A stretch of DNA of 64,000 bases from Nansenia antarctica. Its lineage: Eukaryota; Chordata; Actinopteri; Argentiniformes; Microstomatidae. Positions 54,201 through 63,795 of this stretch are shown here, one piece after another (position 1 is the first letter of the stretch; each line of letters opens with the position of its first letter). The stretch covers positions 71,269,809-71,333,808 of the forward strand of contig OZ022344.1 of NCBI GenBank assembly GCA_963989245.1. Direction: 5' to 3'. The notes under the pieces were generated by a model. The model ran no database searches. It saw only the letters and a program-made list of their open reading frames with translations, and was not told the DNA's origin. A program made the translations under genes and the position numbers.

Positions 54201-57200
54201 GACACATGAATTCCAATATATACTGTGCTAGATAACAATGGTGGTCACACAAAATATTGACACTTTGGGCACAATTTAGACATGTTCACTATGGGGTGTA
54301 CTCACTTTTGTTGCCAGCTGTTTAGACATTAACAGCTGTGTACTGAGTAATTTTCAATGGACAATAAATCTATGCTGTTATTCAAGCAGCACACTGACTA
54401 CTTCAAGTTATATCAAAGTTTCATTAAGATAGTGTTATCCCCTGAAATGATATGACAGAATATTTGCAAAAATCTAAAGGGTGTACTCACTTTTGAGATA
54501 TACTGTAATGACGTGCAATTCATTCTAGTCAATTGAGATGATTACACATTATTTAGATGTATTCAGTCTAGATTCAGTTTATTTTAACCCATCATACAGT
54601 ATCTACCTTCCGGGCAGCAGCTTGGAGATCTCGGCCCAGCGGTTCCCCAGGACGCAGTGGGCCTTGTAGATGATCAGGTCTTCTTCTGGTGTCCAGGAGG
54701 ACTTCTTCACGTCGGGGTTCAGGTGGTTGTGCCATCGCTCGCGACACTGTTTCCCCTGACGACCCCTCAGATGCCGGGCAACCATCGCCCACTGCTTGTC
54801 CCCATACTTAGACAGCAGATCCATCATCTGGTGGGAGGGACAATATCATCCATCATGGGTTGCAGAGCAGGTATAGTCTACTGCAGCGGTTCTTAAAGTG
54901 GGAGGGGTCGCGAGATTACTTTCTGTCTGAATGTATTAAAACATTTACGTTTTTAAAATGTAAATCTATCGTTTAAATTATTCAATTAGCCTACATGCAC
55001 AATTGAGAGTGTTACTGTTCGTCTGAGAAAGAAATGGACCGGATGCTCTGTCTACACAAACTTGACGTGTCACATAGTAGCACGGATAGTACCTTTCGCT
55101 CCGACTCAGGAGCAGTAGCTAAAATCAGTACGGTACTACGGCCTGGTACGGGCCAGTTGGCAGTGGAGAAAGCAAAACAAAGCGGGAGCACGGGTTCCGG
55201 TACGGTACGGGACGGTAGTGGAGAAGCGCCATTATATACCTCTCTCAATATCTATCACTTCTAGGCAAGACTGGGGGTGGGGGGAGAGGGACGTTCTGTG
55301 ACCTACTAAATCTAATGCTGCATTCATGACATGTCTGAAACTCAGAAACCTCAGTTCAATGTAAGGTATTTTGATTAGAGCTTCCTATTGGTTCATACTC
55401 TCCAAGCGGGAAACTCAGTTATCATCTTTTTACAGCGAGTTTCCAAGTTGGACATTTCAGAGTTTCCTAGTTCCGACATGTTATGAATGCAGCAGTCGAG
55501 TTGAGAACCATCCAGATGACACGTCTTGGTTCTACTCACCTTCTCATCCTCCTCCTTGGTCCAGGCCCCTTTGACCAGATCTGGGTCCAGAGCTTTCATG
55601 AAGCGATGCATACACTGGTATTCTGAACGACCCTATAGGAATTACGATTGTGTTAGGTTCTCCTCAGTTATGGACAATCATTAACACATTTAAAATCCTA
55701 ATGGCAATGAATGGATCAATTACATTTGAAAAACAAATGAATTCAAGTACACAGCCTTCATTGTAATCATTAGTAGTTCTCGATACTCACTGGTAGGAAG
55801 CTGGCAATGGTTTTCCAGTCGGTCTTCCCAAAGTTCTGAACCAGAATCTTGAGATTTTCATCCTGCAAAAATATGTTTTTAAATAATCAGAGAAGACACC
55901 TCTGTACTTATGTTTGTCACTGCAAGTCTGGACAAGCTAGGATAGGATAGGCATTTTAGATTGTTGGGGCGTGGCACCTGAGCAAAAAATGCTGTCAGAT
56001 GCTTGGGACGGCCTGACTCTGACGGCACGCCATTGGAAGTTGACATTTGAAACGGTTATGATAAGGTCATGGTTGCCTTCACCAATTAACTCTCTCCCCC
56101 TCCCCTTCCCATGTGTCCCCAGCACTACTTTTCTTTTCTTTTTTAACAAAATGTTTATTCAACCTCATACTCATTATATACTCACATAACTCATATACTG
56201 TAATTCATGGCATCAATTAAGTTACTTCCACACACATAGGAATGAATGAACATTGATTCGACAAGACACAAATGCATTCAAATAAAGTAAAAATCAGTCA
56301 TGGTCAGGTCTACCTTTATGTCTGTACTGCACCTTTTCACACTTGAAACCCAAAATAAGCAATTACAGGAGCCCATCTATTTACTAATATGACTGTCTTC
56401 ACCTGGAGTCTCCCTGTTATTTTTTCCATTGTGTACACCATCAGCAGCCTGTCTCGCCACTGATATAGGGTGGGTGGTAATGGTTTAAGCCAAGACACGC
56501 TCACCATCTTTCTTGCCACCAAGAGAAGAACATGTAGTAAATAAAGCTTCTTATCCATAGCCCCATCCGGGATTACTCCTAAAATATAATAGTGTGGTTC
56601 TAATGGTACATTAACATTCAAGATGGCAAATATCTCTGCACAAATTCCTTCCCAGTACAACCTCAATTTCGGGCAGTCCCAAAATATGTGTGTGTGATCT
56701 TCAATCTGTTTACAATCCCCCTCCAACACAAATTCGTTGTCGTTCTGTTATATTTTTATATGATAAAAGGAGTCCTAAAATATCTCATTTTTAATTTCCA
56801 ATTAAATTCTTTCCTTAATCTATGGTACCTTGTTGCCTCTAGGCAACATACCCATTCTTGGCTTTTTACATTCACACAATGCATCCCCAGTTATGATGCA
56901 ATACTTAGAAAAAGAGGCAGGGCCATAAGGAACCAAAAGCAGTGTTTGAATTTGTCACATGTCTCTCTGTAGGCCATGCTGAATCCCTTTTTTGCAGACT
57001 GTCCCACAAGGATCAGCATAGCCATTTCCCTCCACAAACATCGTCTGAAAACCTATTTTCCTGGCCTTTTTCAATCTGGAAAAAAAAATATTCATAATAA
57101 TAGATGAGTAAAGCTTACTTTCTAATAGTTTAATTTACTTTATTTGCTAATTAAGTAATGGAAACTTGTTAAAATTATGGTAAGTTGCAAATGTTGCCTT

Positions 57201-58264
57201 GAGGCAACACTGTACCATTATGGATTCACCATGACACTGGTCAGGCGCGCCTCTCAGGGGGCAGGCGCGCCTCTCGGGGGCACCTCTTAGGGGCACTCTC
57301 CATGCCATTACTTACCATTACTTACATTTACGTACTTAAGCCACTTTACTCTATTATACTGAGCCAATTACCGCTATTGCACTATTGTCATTGTTCATAT
57401 TGTATTCCACCCCTGTACATTGTACCGCACATTTCAAATCTTTTATCTAGTATTTTTTGTATATACTATAGTTATTTTTAATCTTGTCGTATTATATTGT
57501 TATTTATTGTTTTTGTTTGCTATGCACCATGGATGAGAGGGAAACGCAATTTCAGCCCTCTGTATGTCTGTACATATATTGGATTGACAATAAAGCTGAC
57601 TTTGACTGACCATTATGGTACGGTGTTGCTTCAAGGCAAAAAGTACCCCCAAAAAAATATTTATTGAAAATGTCTTTAGATTATGTTTATTTGGTCTATT
57701 CTATGACAAAAAAACACTCCAAATGTTTTTGCCCAACTGGCTTCATAATGCGTACCATAGAGAGATAAGGAGCTATTTGTTATTTTATGTCCACCTATTT
57801 TATGTCCAACCTCCCACATTTCATCTTCAATAATAACATTGATCTCCAACTCCCATTTTTCCGTAATATCCAAAGTATTCCCTGACATGTGTACTTGTAG
57901 ACATGTATATATTTGTGATACCATTTTTGTGCACCCCAGCACTACCTTAATTATACTTTCTTTTTATTTATTTTGTTTCTTTTTTATTACTACTCAATCT
58001 TTTCAGTTTGTAAAGCGTCTTTGAATGTCTCGAAAAGCGCTATATAAGTCTAATGTATTATTATTATTAATAGTATTATTATTAAGATAAGATCATGGTT
58101 AAGGGTATGATCGTCCCAAGGATTCCACTTAGCATCTACGCTGAGCAGTCTCAGTCACTCACCTCCTCGTGTGTCCATTTCAGTTTCACCTTACAGCTCT
58201 CCCTCTGCTCTGCTACATCGGAGTCTGTGTCGATGCACAGCAGCTCATCTCCGTCCTCACTCAT
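47341..58264 (-). CDS. Candidate MYB R1R2R3-hAT transposase fusion gene (gene span)
   Basis: Eight minus-strand exons: 58264-58163, 55862-55791, 55632-55540, 54827-54607, 50785-50665, 50283-50230, 49651-48539, 48210-47341. All junctions are GT/AG and keep phase (0,0,0,2,0,0,0), giving about 881 residues. Residues 1-203 are a MYB three-repeat DNA-binding domain close to B-Myb (MYBL2); 204-221 is a small linker exon; 222-881 is a hAT-type transposase that lacks a BED finger and has lost catalytic residues. No hAT terminal repeats or target duplication surround it, as expected for a domesticated gene. Expected to be nuclear. The alternative is two neighbouring genes (a truncated MYB paralogue and a hAT-derived gene); the linker exon with no ATG and the acceptor placed directly before the hAT exon argue for one transcript. 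Confidence 0.6.
48539..49651 (-). CDS. MYB-hAT exon 7: hAT transposase catalytic half
   Basis: Acceptor TTCCCTATAG directly before ATG 49651, 371 codons, donor GTATGG, phase 0. Basic start (KLKMKQRKDHRQAK), Ser/Pro linker, then the hAT block IAEDMLPLSFVEGSGF shared with the hAT at 36.2 kb. The first catalytic Asp is present (VTLDVWAS). The second, in the block that reads VHDNAANI in the active-type element, is replaced by VITSEAKHTI. The SCRWNSTFVCIRRM block is kept. The ATG at the exon edge would also allow an independent start. Confidence 0.85.
49761..50143. mobile_element. Foldback hAT-like MITE in MYB-hAT intron
   Basis: Ends TAGGGCTGTCAAT and ATTGACAGCACTA; flanks GATAAAAT and GATCAAAT are a 7/8 target duplication. 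Inside, 46-bp arms (CTCAACTGCCCTGAGCTCTA at 49867 and complement to 50067) form a hairpin with about 110-bp loop. Confidence 0.75.
50230..50283 (-). CDS. MYB-hAT exon 6: 18-codon linker
   Basis: Acceptor TTCTCCTCCAG, donor GTAAGA, 54 bp, phase 0 at both ends, encoding VDFRCDVVLESEPEPPEV. It has no ATG, so it must be joined to something upstream. It lies between the MYB and hAT parts. Confidence 0.6.
50665..50785 (-). CDS. MYB-hAT exon 5: R3 recognition helix
   Basis: Acceptor TCTGACAG; the first base completes Arg from exon 4, then TDNAVKNHWNSTIRRK, the MYB R3 recognition helix. 40 further codons to a weak donor (GAG/GTCAGC, phase 0). Without splicing, the frame stops at TAG after about ten more residues, which would give a truncated MYB protein ending here. 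There are 3.8 kb of intron with a Tc1 element upstream. Confidence 0.8.
51201..53430. mobile_element. hAT-like element nested in Tc1 terminal repeat
   Basis: Ends CAGTGTTTCCCCTAGGTTTG and (complement) GGTAGGGGAAACACTG; GTATA on both sides (5 bp). On the minus strand near 53.3 kb, KHQTSDKQAKISAFF is a ZMYM-like hAT N-terminal relic. Contains a 330-bp direct duplication (52.03-52.38 and 52.72-53.19 kb) whose second copy carries a 140-bp insertion, and a TA run at about 52425-52448. Confidence 0.85.
53654..54210 (+). pseudogene. Tc1 transposase relic
   Basis: N-terminal helix-turn-helix part (MAPHGKELSERLKKRIIALH, TVAKIIQRFSRTG), a frameshift near 53855, the second DNA-binding part (LSPRAQRHIQRLVSKNRR), then a deletion that removes most of the DDE domain; only the HGGGSIMVWGCMS-like block survives, in a shifted frame, near 54128-54200. 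Not functional. Confidence 0.88.
54607..54827 (-). CDS. MYB-hAT exon 4: R2 and most of R3
   Basis: 73 codons plus two bases. RGRQGKQCRERWHNHLNP is the near-invariant MYB R2 recognition helix and linker; SSWTPEEDLIIYKAH and LGNRWAEISKLLPG begin R3. Acceptor CCCACCAG, donor GTAGAT, phase 2. Confidence 0.9.
54883..55270. other. Intronic repeat fragments in MYB-hAT gene
   Basis: CAGCGGTTCTTAAAGTGGG at 54883 looks like a Charlie-type hAT end. At 55120-55225 GGTACGG motifs and AGTGGAGAAGCGCCATTA (also at 41840) suggest another DNA-transposon end. No coding region. Confidence 0.45.
55540..55632 (-). CDS. MYB-hAT exon 3: end of R1, start of R2
   Basis: 31 codons from GRSEYQCMHRF to KGAWTKEEDEK. The third R1 Trp is Phe here (HRF where MYB proteins have YRW or HRW). 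Acceptor CCTATAG, donor GTGAGT, phase 0. Confidence 0.85.
55791..55862 (-). CDS. MYB-hAT exon 2: R1 helices
   Basis: TTTTTGCAG acceptor, GTGAGT donor, 24 codons (DENLKILVQNFGKTDWKTIA...). Carries the second Trp of R1. Phase 0 at both ends. Confidence 0.82.
55935..56735 (-). pseudogene. L1/Tx1-like LINE C-terminus
   Basis: On the minus strand, CKQIEDHTHIFWDCPKLRLYW resembles the zinc-binding region after the reverse transcriptase of L1/Tx1-type LINEs, followed by a hydrophobic region to 56337. It lies in the intron between MYB exons 1 and 2 and is in sense with the gene. The upstream part resumes at 57640, so an insertion splits it. Confidence 0.65.
56740..57610. mobile_element. Repeat inserted in the L1-like LINE, with LINE tail
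   Basis: GTTGCCTCTAGGCAACA near 56831, TTGCCTTGAGGCAACACTGT near 57195 and the complement near 57615-57640 (TACGGTGTTGCTTCAAGGC) form inverted motifs around a 3' tail ending TTGACAATAAAGCTGACTTT at 57583-57604. Two AGGCGCGCCTCTC repeats are near 57244 and 57262. Confidence 0.5.
57640..57945 (-). pseudogene. L1-like LINE fragment, upstream part
   Basis: Minus-strand frame with IYTCLQVHMSGNTLDITEKW and DEMWEVGHKI, similar to the region between the reverse transcriptase and the zinc-binding end of L1/Tx1 LINEs. Continues the fragment at 55.9-56.7 kb. Confidence 0.5.
58000..58085 (+). mobile_element. LINE tail (ATT repeat)
   Basis: GTAAAGCGTCTTTGAATGTC then AAAGCGCTATATAAG and an ATT microsatellite: a common vertebrate L2-type 3' end. 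Confidence 0.65.
58163..58264 (-). CDS. MYB-hAT exon 1: N-terminus and start of R1
   Basis: ATG 58264-58262, three bases after a TGTGTCTGCAG acceptor, so a 5' untranslated exon lies upstream. 34 codons: acidic IDTDSDV then KLKWTHEE, the start of MYB repeat 1 with its first Trp; resembles the B-Myb N-terminus. Donor GTGAGT, phase 0. Confidence 0.82.
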
Positions 58265-59819
58265 GCTGCAGACACACAGCAGGTGGAAACAGATGAGAGC
58301 AGAGACCAGGGAAACACACAAAACCCAAGTAAACCCAAATACAAAACCTTTCATTGGTGGGTCCATGTGAGTTTGAGTTAACATGTAATGTGAGTGTGAC
58401 AATGTAAAATGCGCTTTAATAAACCTAAGATCATTTCCATCCATGTCTTAGCCAGCAACTGCAACCTTTGAATGGGAACAATTATAAATCACATTCTCAG
58501 CTTCTAGGTATTAAGAACATTTACTAATAGGTGTCAATCGGCACCTATTAGTCAATTGTAAACCAATTGTAAAGTCAGAGTAAACATGTTTCATGTATGT
58601 GCTCACACCCGAGACAAATCTAAAGGTGTTTAAAATGTTAATAATGTATACATTGCAAGAAAAGTAGAAACATAAACAAACAAGAATGGTCAGATGAAGG
58701 TCGTAAGACTGAAACGTCATGAGGTTAATCTGGAAAATGTTTTTTGTGTGTTTTTTCCCCCAGGAGTATCGCGCTTCTTCTATGAATAACAATCCTAACA
58801 GGATACAACTCCAAACATAGGCTAATTGACAACTGCACCACAACGTAGCATCAGCGACTTTCAACAGTTGTCTACACGCCCTTTACGACAGTCTCCTCAG
58901 GCCCACCCCCACCCTCGAATGTCAGTTCAACTGAACAACCGGCTCTGGGGAACAATGTAGGTCATGTCGAAAGTACACCAAGCGAACAAATTACAAATCA
59001 TACTTACATTACAACTTAATTGGCTGATAATTGACCAAATACAGCATAACTTGGTATTAATCACGAGTGAATGCAACTCACGCTTCGGGTAACAAACTGT
59101 AGCATTCCAACTTAGCTTAGCTTCATTATAGCAAACGTTTGTAGACTGTTGAATACAACCGGTGCTGAATGCATATAGCGCCCCCAGTGGTAGCTTCGTT
59201 ATATGCACAAATAGTCTCTGGCAACTAAAATTCCTCCCAGTCTTAACAAGTCTGCGAAGCATAGAGTATTTGGTTGCGTTATGAATGTCAATATGTACAA
59301 ATACGAAACATGTATCCTAATATGGAGGTTGTATTAGCTATAGTCCCGATGCAGGATAAGTGATTAACTGAAACTACTGTTGTTGTGTTGGTTCAAACTA
59401 CCCAGTTCACCACCATGACAACAACGGCTTCCAAACGGGCAAGGCAGTAAACGTTAACTCAAAGAATAGATGTGTATGTCACCTAAAAGAAAACGAATGC
59501 AAGGTTAGCATCGAGCTCTGTGTCGCTAGAAATGCACCCAGTACAGTAGACCAACTTAATGCACTCGTGGCTCCACTTTAGAACCAATGATGAATACGAT
59601 GTTATCCGACAAGCTTACCCGCGCGGCCACCAGGACATAGACATCTCCCAGTCCACTGTCGGTGGAAGTGTTCAGAAAACCTCCAAAACCCAACTGCCGC
59701 GGCCCTGCTTTTACATACAGCCCCGTCTGTTCAGTCGTCAACGGACTCTCACCCCAACAAGACCCGAGTTATGATTTTGTACGGGATATGTTATTAAAAA
59801 GAAGCACGGCTCGTGCTAT
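58265..59819. other. Upstream region of the MYB-hAT gene, no further gene
   Basis: No convincing exon. The first coding exon starts after an acceptor, so the promoter and a 5' untranslated exon are probably here or beyond. No distinctive promoter motif was identified. Short frames at 58511-58864, 58927-59262 and 59559-59774 lack domain or codon support. Confidence 0.4.
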
Positions 59820-60292
59820 ATAAAACACTGCCCACCTTCAAAACCACTCTCAAAAAACATTTACAGGAGGCCGCAATCCGTAACTGGACCCTCTAAAACA
59901 ACAAAAACAAAAACAAAAATCTGATTAAAAGACCCGAACTACCCACTGTACATACTTTGTGTTTTGTCCCCCGCCCCCACCTGTGGTGTATGTCCCCACC
60001 TGTCCTACCCGATACCTTATGTTTTGTTGTATTGTTCTTCCCATGATGGATGTACGTTTATCTTGTAGATAGTAATAGTTATTTGTCTGTATTATCTTGT
60101 AGATAGTACTAGTTTTTTTCTTATGTCTGTCTTACATGTAACGATGAATTGAAAATCAAGGACCCCAATTGAAATAAGCCAGTGGCTTTCTTGGGTTTTT
60201 ATCCTTTTAGTTGACCTTGTATGTAATATGTACTTTCATGTACCTACTTCTGCAAACATTCTAATAAAGCTTTCAATTCAATCAATCAATCA
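59820..60292 (+). mobile_element. 5'-truncated LINE 3' end
   Basis: Begins in the reverse-transcriptase C-terminus (complement-level match to 44942-45000: CACTGCCCACCTTCAAAACC ... AACTGGACCCTCTAA) and ends TCAATCAATCAATC. Full 3' untranslated region without the hAT found at 43.3 kb, so it gives the empty-site reference for that insertion. Confidence 0.9.
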
Positions 60293-61326
60293 TAGTTTCT
60301 CTCTCGCGCCTGGCGAAAATTGCAGATTTTTCCCGGGACTGTGGTACGCAGGGGGTCTGTTCAAGAGCATCAACGTTGCGCTGTTCAAGAGCATCAACGT
60401 TGCGCAGACTGTCTTGAAACGACGGGGTTGTTCTAACGGCCGAGATGAACGTTTGCAGCAGAGACGTTTGGCTGCAGTATGTGTGTGCGCGTGAAAGCAC
60501 GTTTTAAATATCCGTTCTCCTTTGTTTTCAACCTTTCGGCAGAGCGAAAAAGGTGCATTTTCTTTTTCACAGCGCAACGTTCTCTCAAATGTCCCCTTGT
60601 TTATATGTATGATGAACCTGCTCTTGTTTACTGTCTGAGTATCTTTGATAGTTGATCAAGTAATATTTGTAAACTTGAGTAATATTGTCAAATAAAGATG
60701 GTCATATTTGGTGGTGAGGAGATTTACATTTCTTCTTCTTTATGATCATCATCATTCATCATTCAGATCATCATTCAGAGCTCGAGAGGGTGGACAGTAA
60801 CCATAGGGAAACACTTGACCGGGAGAGGACGCCAAACACTCTCTGTTGGCTAAGTACGCTTGCGAATAACAGTTAGCTTTCCTCCTGGTCTCAAAATAAC
60901 TGAATTTTCAGTTTTTCATTCAGCAATGTTGGGAATGAATATCAAGAATATTGTCCTAACTGTGTTATCCGCTTTACCTTTTTGTTTAGCTGATGTTAGG
61001 TATATAGACAAGCTAAACCGAGCAAACTTTCTTGACACAACATTAATTGGCTAGCCTGCTAGCTTGAGCAGCTCGTAATATATCTTGCTAAGTTAGCTTA
61101 AATTGAGGACCTACCTGCAAAACTTGTTCCATTTATTTTGTCCTAAAAAGTCCAGATTTTCAATGGCACTCCATACCCAAAGCCGGGGTCGAAGTTCAGC
61201 ACCGAGCTATTAGAGCGCCATCTGCGGTAACATTTGATAGCTACTAATATTCTGTTATCTTTAAGTGTTTTTTTTCTTCAAAGTTTCCTCCTCGCAAGCT
61301 ACCCACCTAACCTAACCACCTCAATG
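60293..61326. other. No gene; short tandem repeat
   Basis: TTCAAGAGCATCAACGTTGCG is repeated in tandem at 60361-60404 (21-22 bp). The rest has no gene call and no recognised element. Confidence 0.5.
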
Positions 61327-61380
61327 CAGGGCTTAAAGTACTCCGGCACAGTGCCGGATTTCCGGCGTGATTTTTTATTT

Positions 61381-61419
<39 letters not shown>

Positions 61420-61934
61420 ACGCTATTGGTTTACATCGTAATTTAAAGAGTCATCTTCAGCAAAGAGACAGTTCCGCCTACCAATGGTATTGCTCAAGCC
61501 AACCAACGACTTATAGCCAATCGGAGGCAGAGTAGTGGGGGCGGGCCTTAAGAAGTTTGAGTGTATCCGCTTGTTAAGTCGTGACGTATTTCCGGGGCCA
61601 ACGTTGGCTGAGGCGCTGTCTTCGAGATGCCGAAATAATAATAATAATAAATTATATTTATATAGCGCTTTTCCGAGGCTCAAATACCCTGACAATATGG
61701 AGAAAACGGTAAAGTGCTGTGTCCCTTGTTGTATGAATAGATCCGAGTCTAAAAAACGATTAAACTGTCATTCTACCGCTGTAGTTCACAGGTACTCCGG
61801 TGCGGAGAATTTCTGATTTGGCCTCGGAAATGGCTAAACGTCACTTTTGACGTCAGACTTAACAAGCGGATTGTGAGCTTGTAGAGACGTTCGCTTTTAG
61901 CAGCCCGCTGTCTCGCTAACTTTTGTCTATTAAA

Positions 61935-63139
61935 ATGGAAGCAACGTTTCTCAAAACTGGCGAAGACACAGCTATATTAGAACGAGGAGTAAAAAATAAA
62001 TGGCGCTGGGCATGGATAGAGGAGAGTAGTGGTGACGGGAAGCCTTATGGGACGTGGTGCCTCAAACTGAGGGAGCCGGGTGCTTGTTTCTGTACGCCGT
62101 GCTCGAAGAGACTCCTCTACGGCAGTAGTGGGAAGAAGGTGATCGCTCGACACGCCTCAGATCCCGGTCACCAAGCATCGGTTCGAGCACTCGCTCACAC
62201 AACAACCTTGCCGGGAGCGACGGCTACAGGTACCATTTTATCTTCAATGACCGACCGTGTTTGCGAGCAAAAGATCCGAGTGTGTGCGTTTATAGCCGAA
62301 CATGATCTGTCTTTTACAGTGGCTCAGCCACTCGTCGATTTGTGTAAGACGCTATCACAAGATAAAAATGCACTGTCAAAGCTGTCCATTTCCAACCAGC
62401 ACGCCAGCTATTTAAACACACATGGCCTTGCCCCGGAATTTAAAAAACGGCTATGTGAAAAGCTAAAAAAAGCTACATTTTCGATGAATATCGACGAAGC
62501 TACAAATCTCAACATGGACAAAATCCTCAATGTCCTTGTTCGTTTTTTTGATGATGATCTGGGCAAGGTAACGACACAACACCTAGCCAGCAGGAAACTA
62601 AACATCGCCAACTCCTCAGCCCTCATGCAGGAGCTCAAAGATATCCTGGAGTCCAATGGTCTTGAATTGTCACTTGTCATCAGTATTCTGCTTGACAACT
62701 GTGCAGTGATGAGAGGAAAGAAGACTGGACTGGAGACACAAGCAAGGAAGGAGAACCCTAACCTGCTCGACATATGTGGAGATACAGTTCACATGGTGAA
62801 CAATGCCGCCAAGGCCAGGTGGAAGGATTCTGCAATGACATCTATTATGATATAGAAAAGCCCAAAGCCTTCACTGGACCACCCAAAGCACTCAAATCCT
62901 CCACTGCACCACCTAAAGCTTTCTTTGGACCACCCAAAGCACTAAAATCCTCCACTGCACCACCTAAAGCCTTCACTGGACCACCCAAAGCACTCAAACC
63001 CTCCACTGCACCACCCACTGCCTCCACTGCACCACTCAAAGCGTCCTCTGTCTCCCCTGGAACACTTAATGCCTTGAAAAGGAGTGTCTCTGAGAAATTG
63101 CAGGGCTTTGTTTATGACCCAAAAAGAAGGAGATTATAA
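61935..63139 (+). pseudogene. hAT transposase N-terminal half with repeat-rich C-terminus
   Basis: ATG 61935. Cys/His-rich zinc-finger-like start (CFCTPCSKRL...ARHASDPGH), then core motifs FSMNIDEATNLN and LDNCAVMRGKKTG. Near 62815-62830 the frame breaks; the shifted frame resumes as VEGFCNDIYYDIE and passes into a 17-residue repeat (about three units around GPPKALKSSTAPPKA) ending at a basic DPKRRRL. The C-terminal hAT dimerisation domain is absent. SCAND3/ZBED5-like branch. Confidence 0.75.
62865..63045 (+). repeat. 51-bp tandem repeat in hAT
   Basis: Unit begins TTCACTGGACCACCCAAAGC; about 3.5 copies; 51 is divisible by three so the frame is kept. Confidence 0.88.
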
Positions 63140-63795
63140 GTGATAGTGGCTTAAGTAATCAGTTTGTTCTTTTAAAGACATGTATATATTTTATATTTTA
63201 TGCACATAAGTGCACTGTCTATAACAGATTGTGCATGAGGATGAGGTAGGTTGTGATAAAGCCCATCAAATGTTTTGCATAAGAATTCAAAATAAATTGC
63301 ACTGACATGGGAAAACAAAAAGTGCATGTTTTCCTTGTAAACAACAAATCTCACTATAACAATACAGAGTGCATGTTTATAAATATAAATGAACATTTGA
63401 AGAGTCAGAAGTGTTCTCTTTGTTGTGTTAACAATAGTGAGATTTGGTGAGATCACTATGGAATATTAAATCATCAATCTTTGCTCACTACATAGCCTTT
63501 CTTACCTTCAGGTGTGCATGAACTACAGGTTATCAACTGTGAAATTATATCTGTTCTCATATCGGTTATCGGCCACGAGAAGCGGGTAAACATCGGTATC
63601 GGTATCAGTTGGAAAAAAATGCATATCGTGCATCCCTAGACATATATGTTGTATTGACTATTAAATAGTATTAATGCATTTAAACATTGAGACAAGAAGC
63701 TGTCTTCTGTACCCGCTCTCCCAATATCTCAAACTGTGACCCCCCCTCCCCAAGAAAAAGTTTCAGGCACAGGATTTTTCCCACTTTAAGCCCTG

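Larger units (their letters stand above)
51066..54505 (+). mobile_element. Tc1/mariner element, deleted, with nested hAT
   Basis: Long inverted terminal repeats (CAGTATATCTCAAAAGTGAG; about 135 bp before the nested insertion) with TA target duplications (51064-51065, 54506-54507). About 1.2 kb of Tc1 sequence remains around a 2.2-kb hAT insertion in the left terminal repeat. Confidence 0.92.
61327..63795 (+). mobile_element. hAT element with frameshifted transposase
   Basis: Ends CAGGGCTTAAAGT and ACTTTAAGCCCTG; TCAATG directly repeated at both sides (6 bp resolved). 2.5 kb. Contains a TA microsatellite at about 61389-61414, an ATA run at 61631, the transposase 5' half, a 51-bp tandem repeat and, near 63555-63640, the end of another hAT type (GGTATCGGTATC...GCATCCCTA). 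Confidence 0.88.

Noticed and set aside
54603..55632. SNAPC4 or another MYB/SANT protein as the source of the MYB repeats
   Set aside because: The R2 helix GKQCRERWHNHLNP and R3 helix TDNAVKNHWNST are those of the c-Myb/A-Myb/B-Myb family, and the N-terminal DTDSDV fits B-Myb best.
56337..56729. Host membrane-like protein
   Set aside because: Zinc-binding end of an L1-type LINE; the hydrophobic part is normal for that region.
56820..57640. Repeated GTTGCCTCAAGGCAAC palindromes as regulatory RNA structures
   Set aside because: They sit at borders of inserted repeat DNA and look like transposon ends; no evidence for an RNA element.
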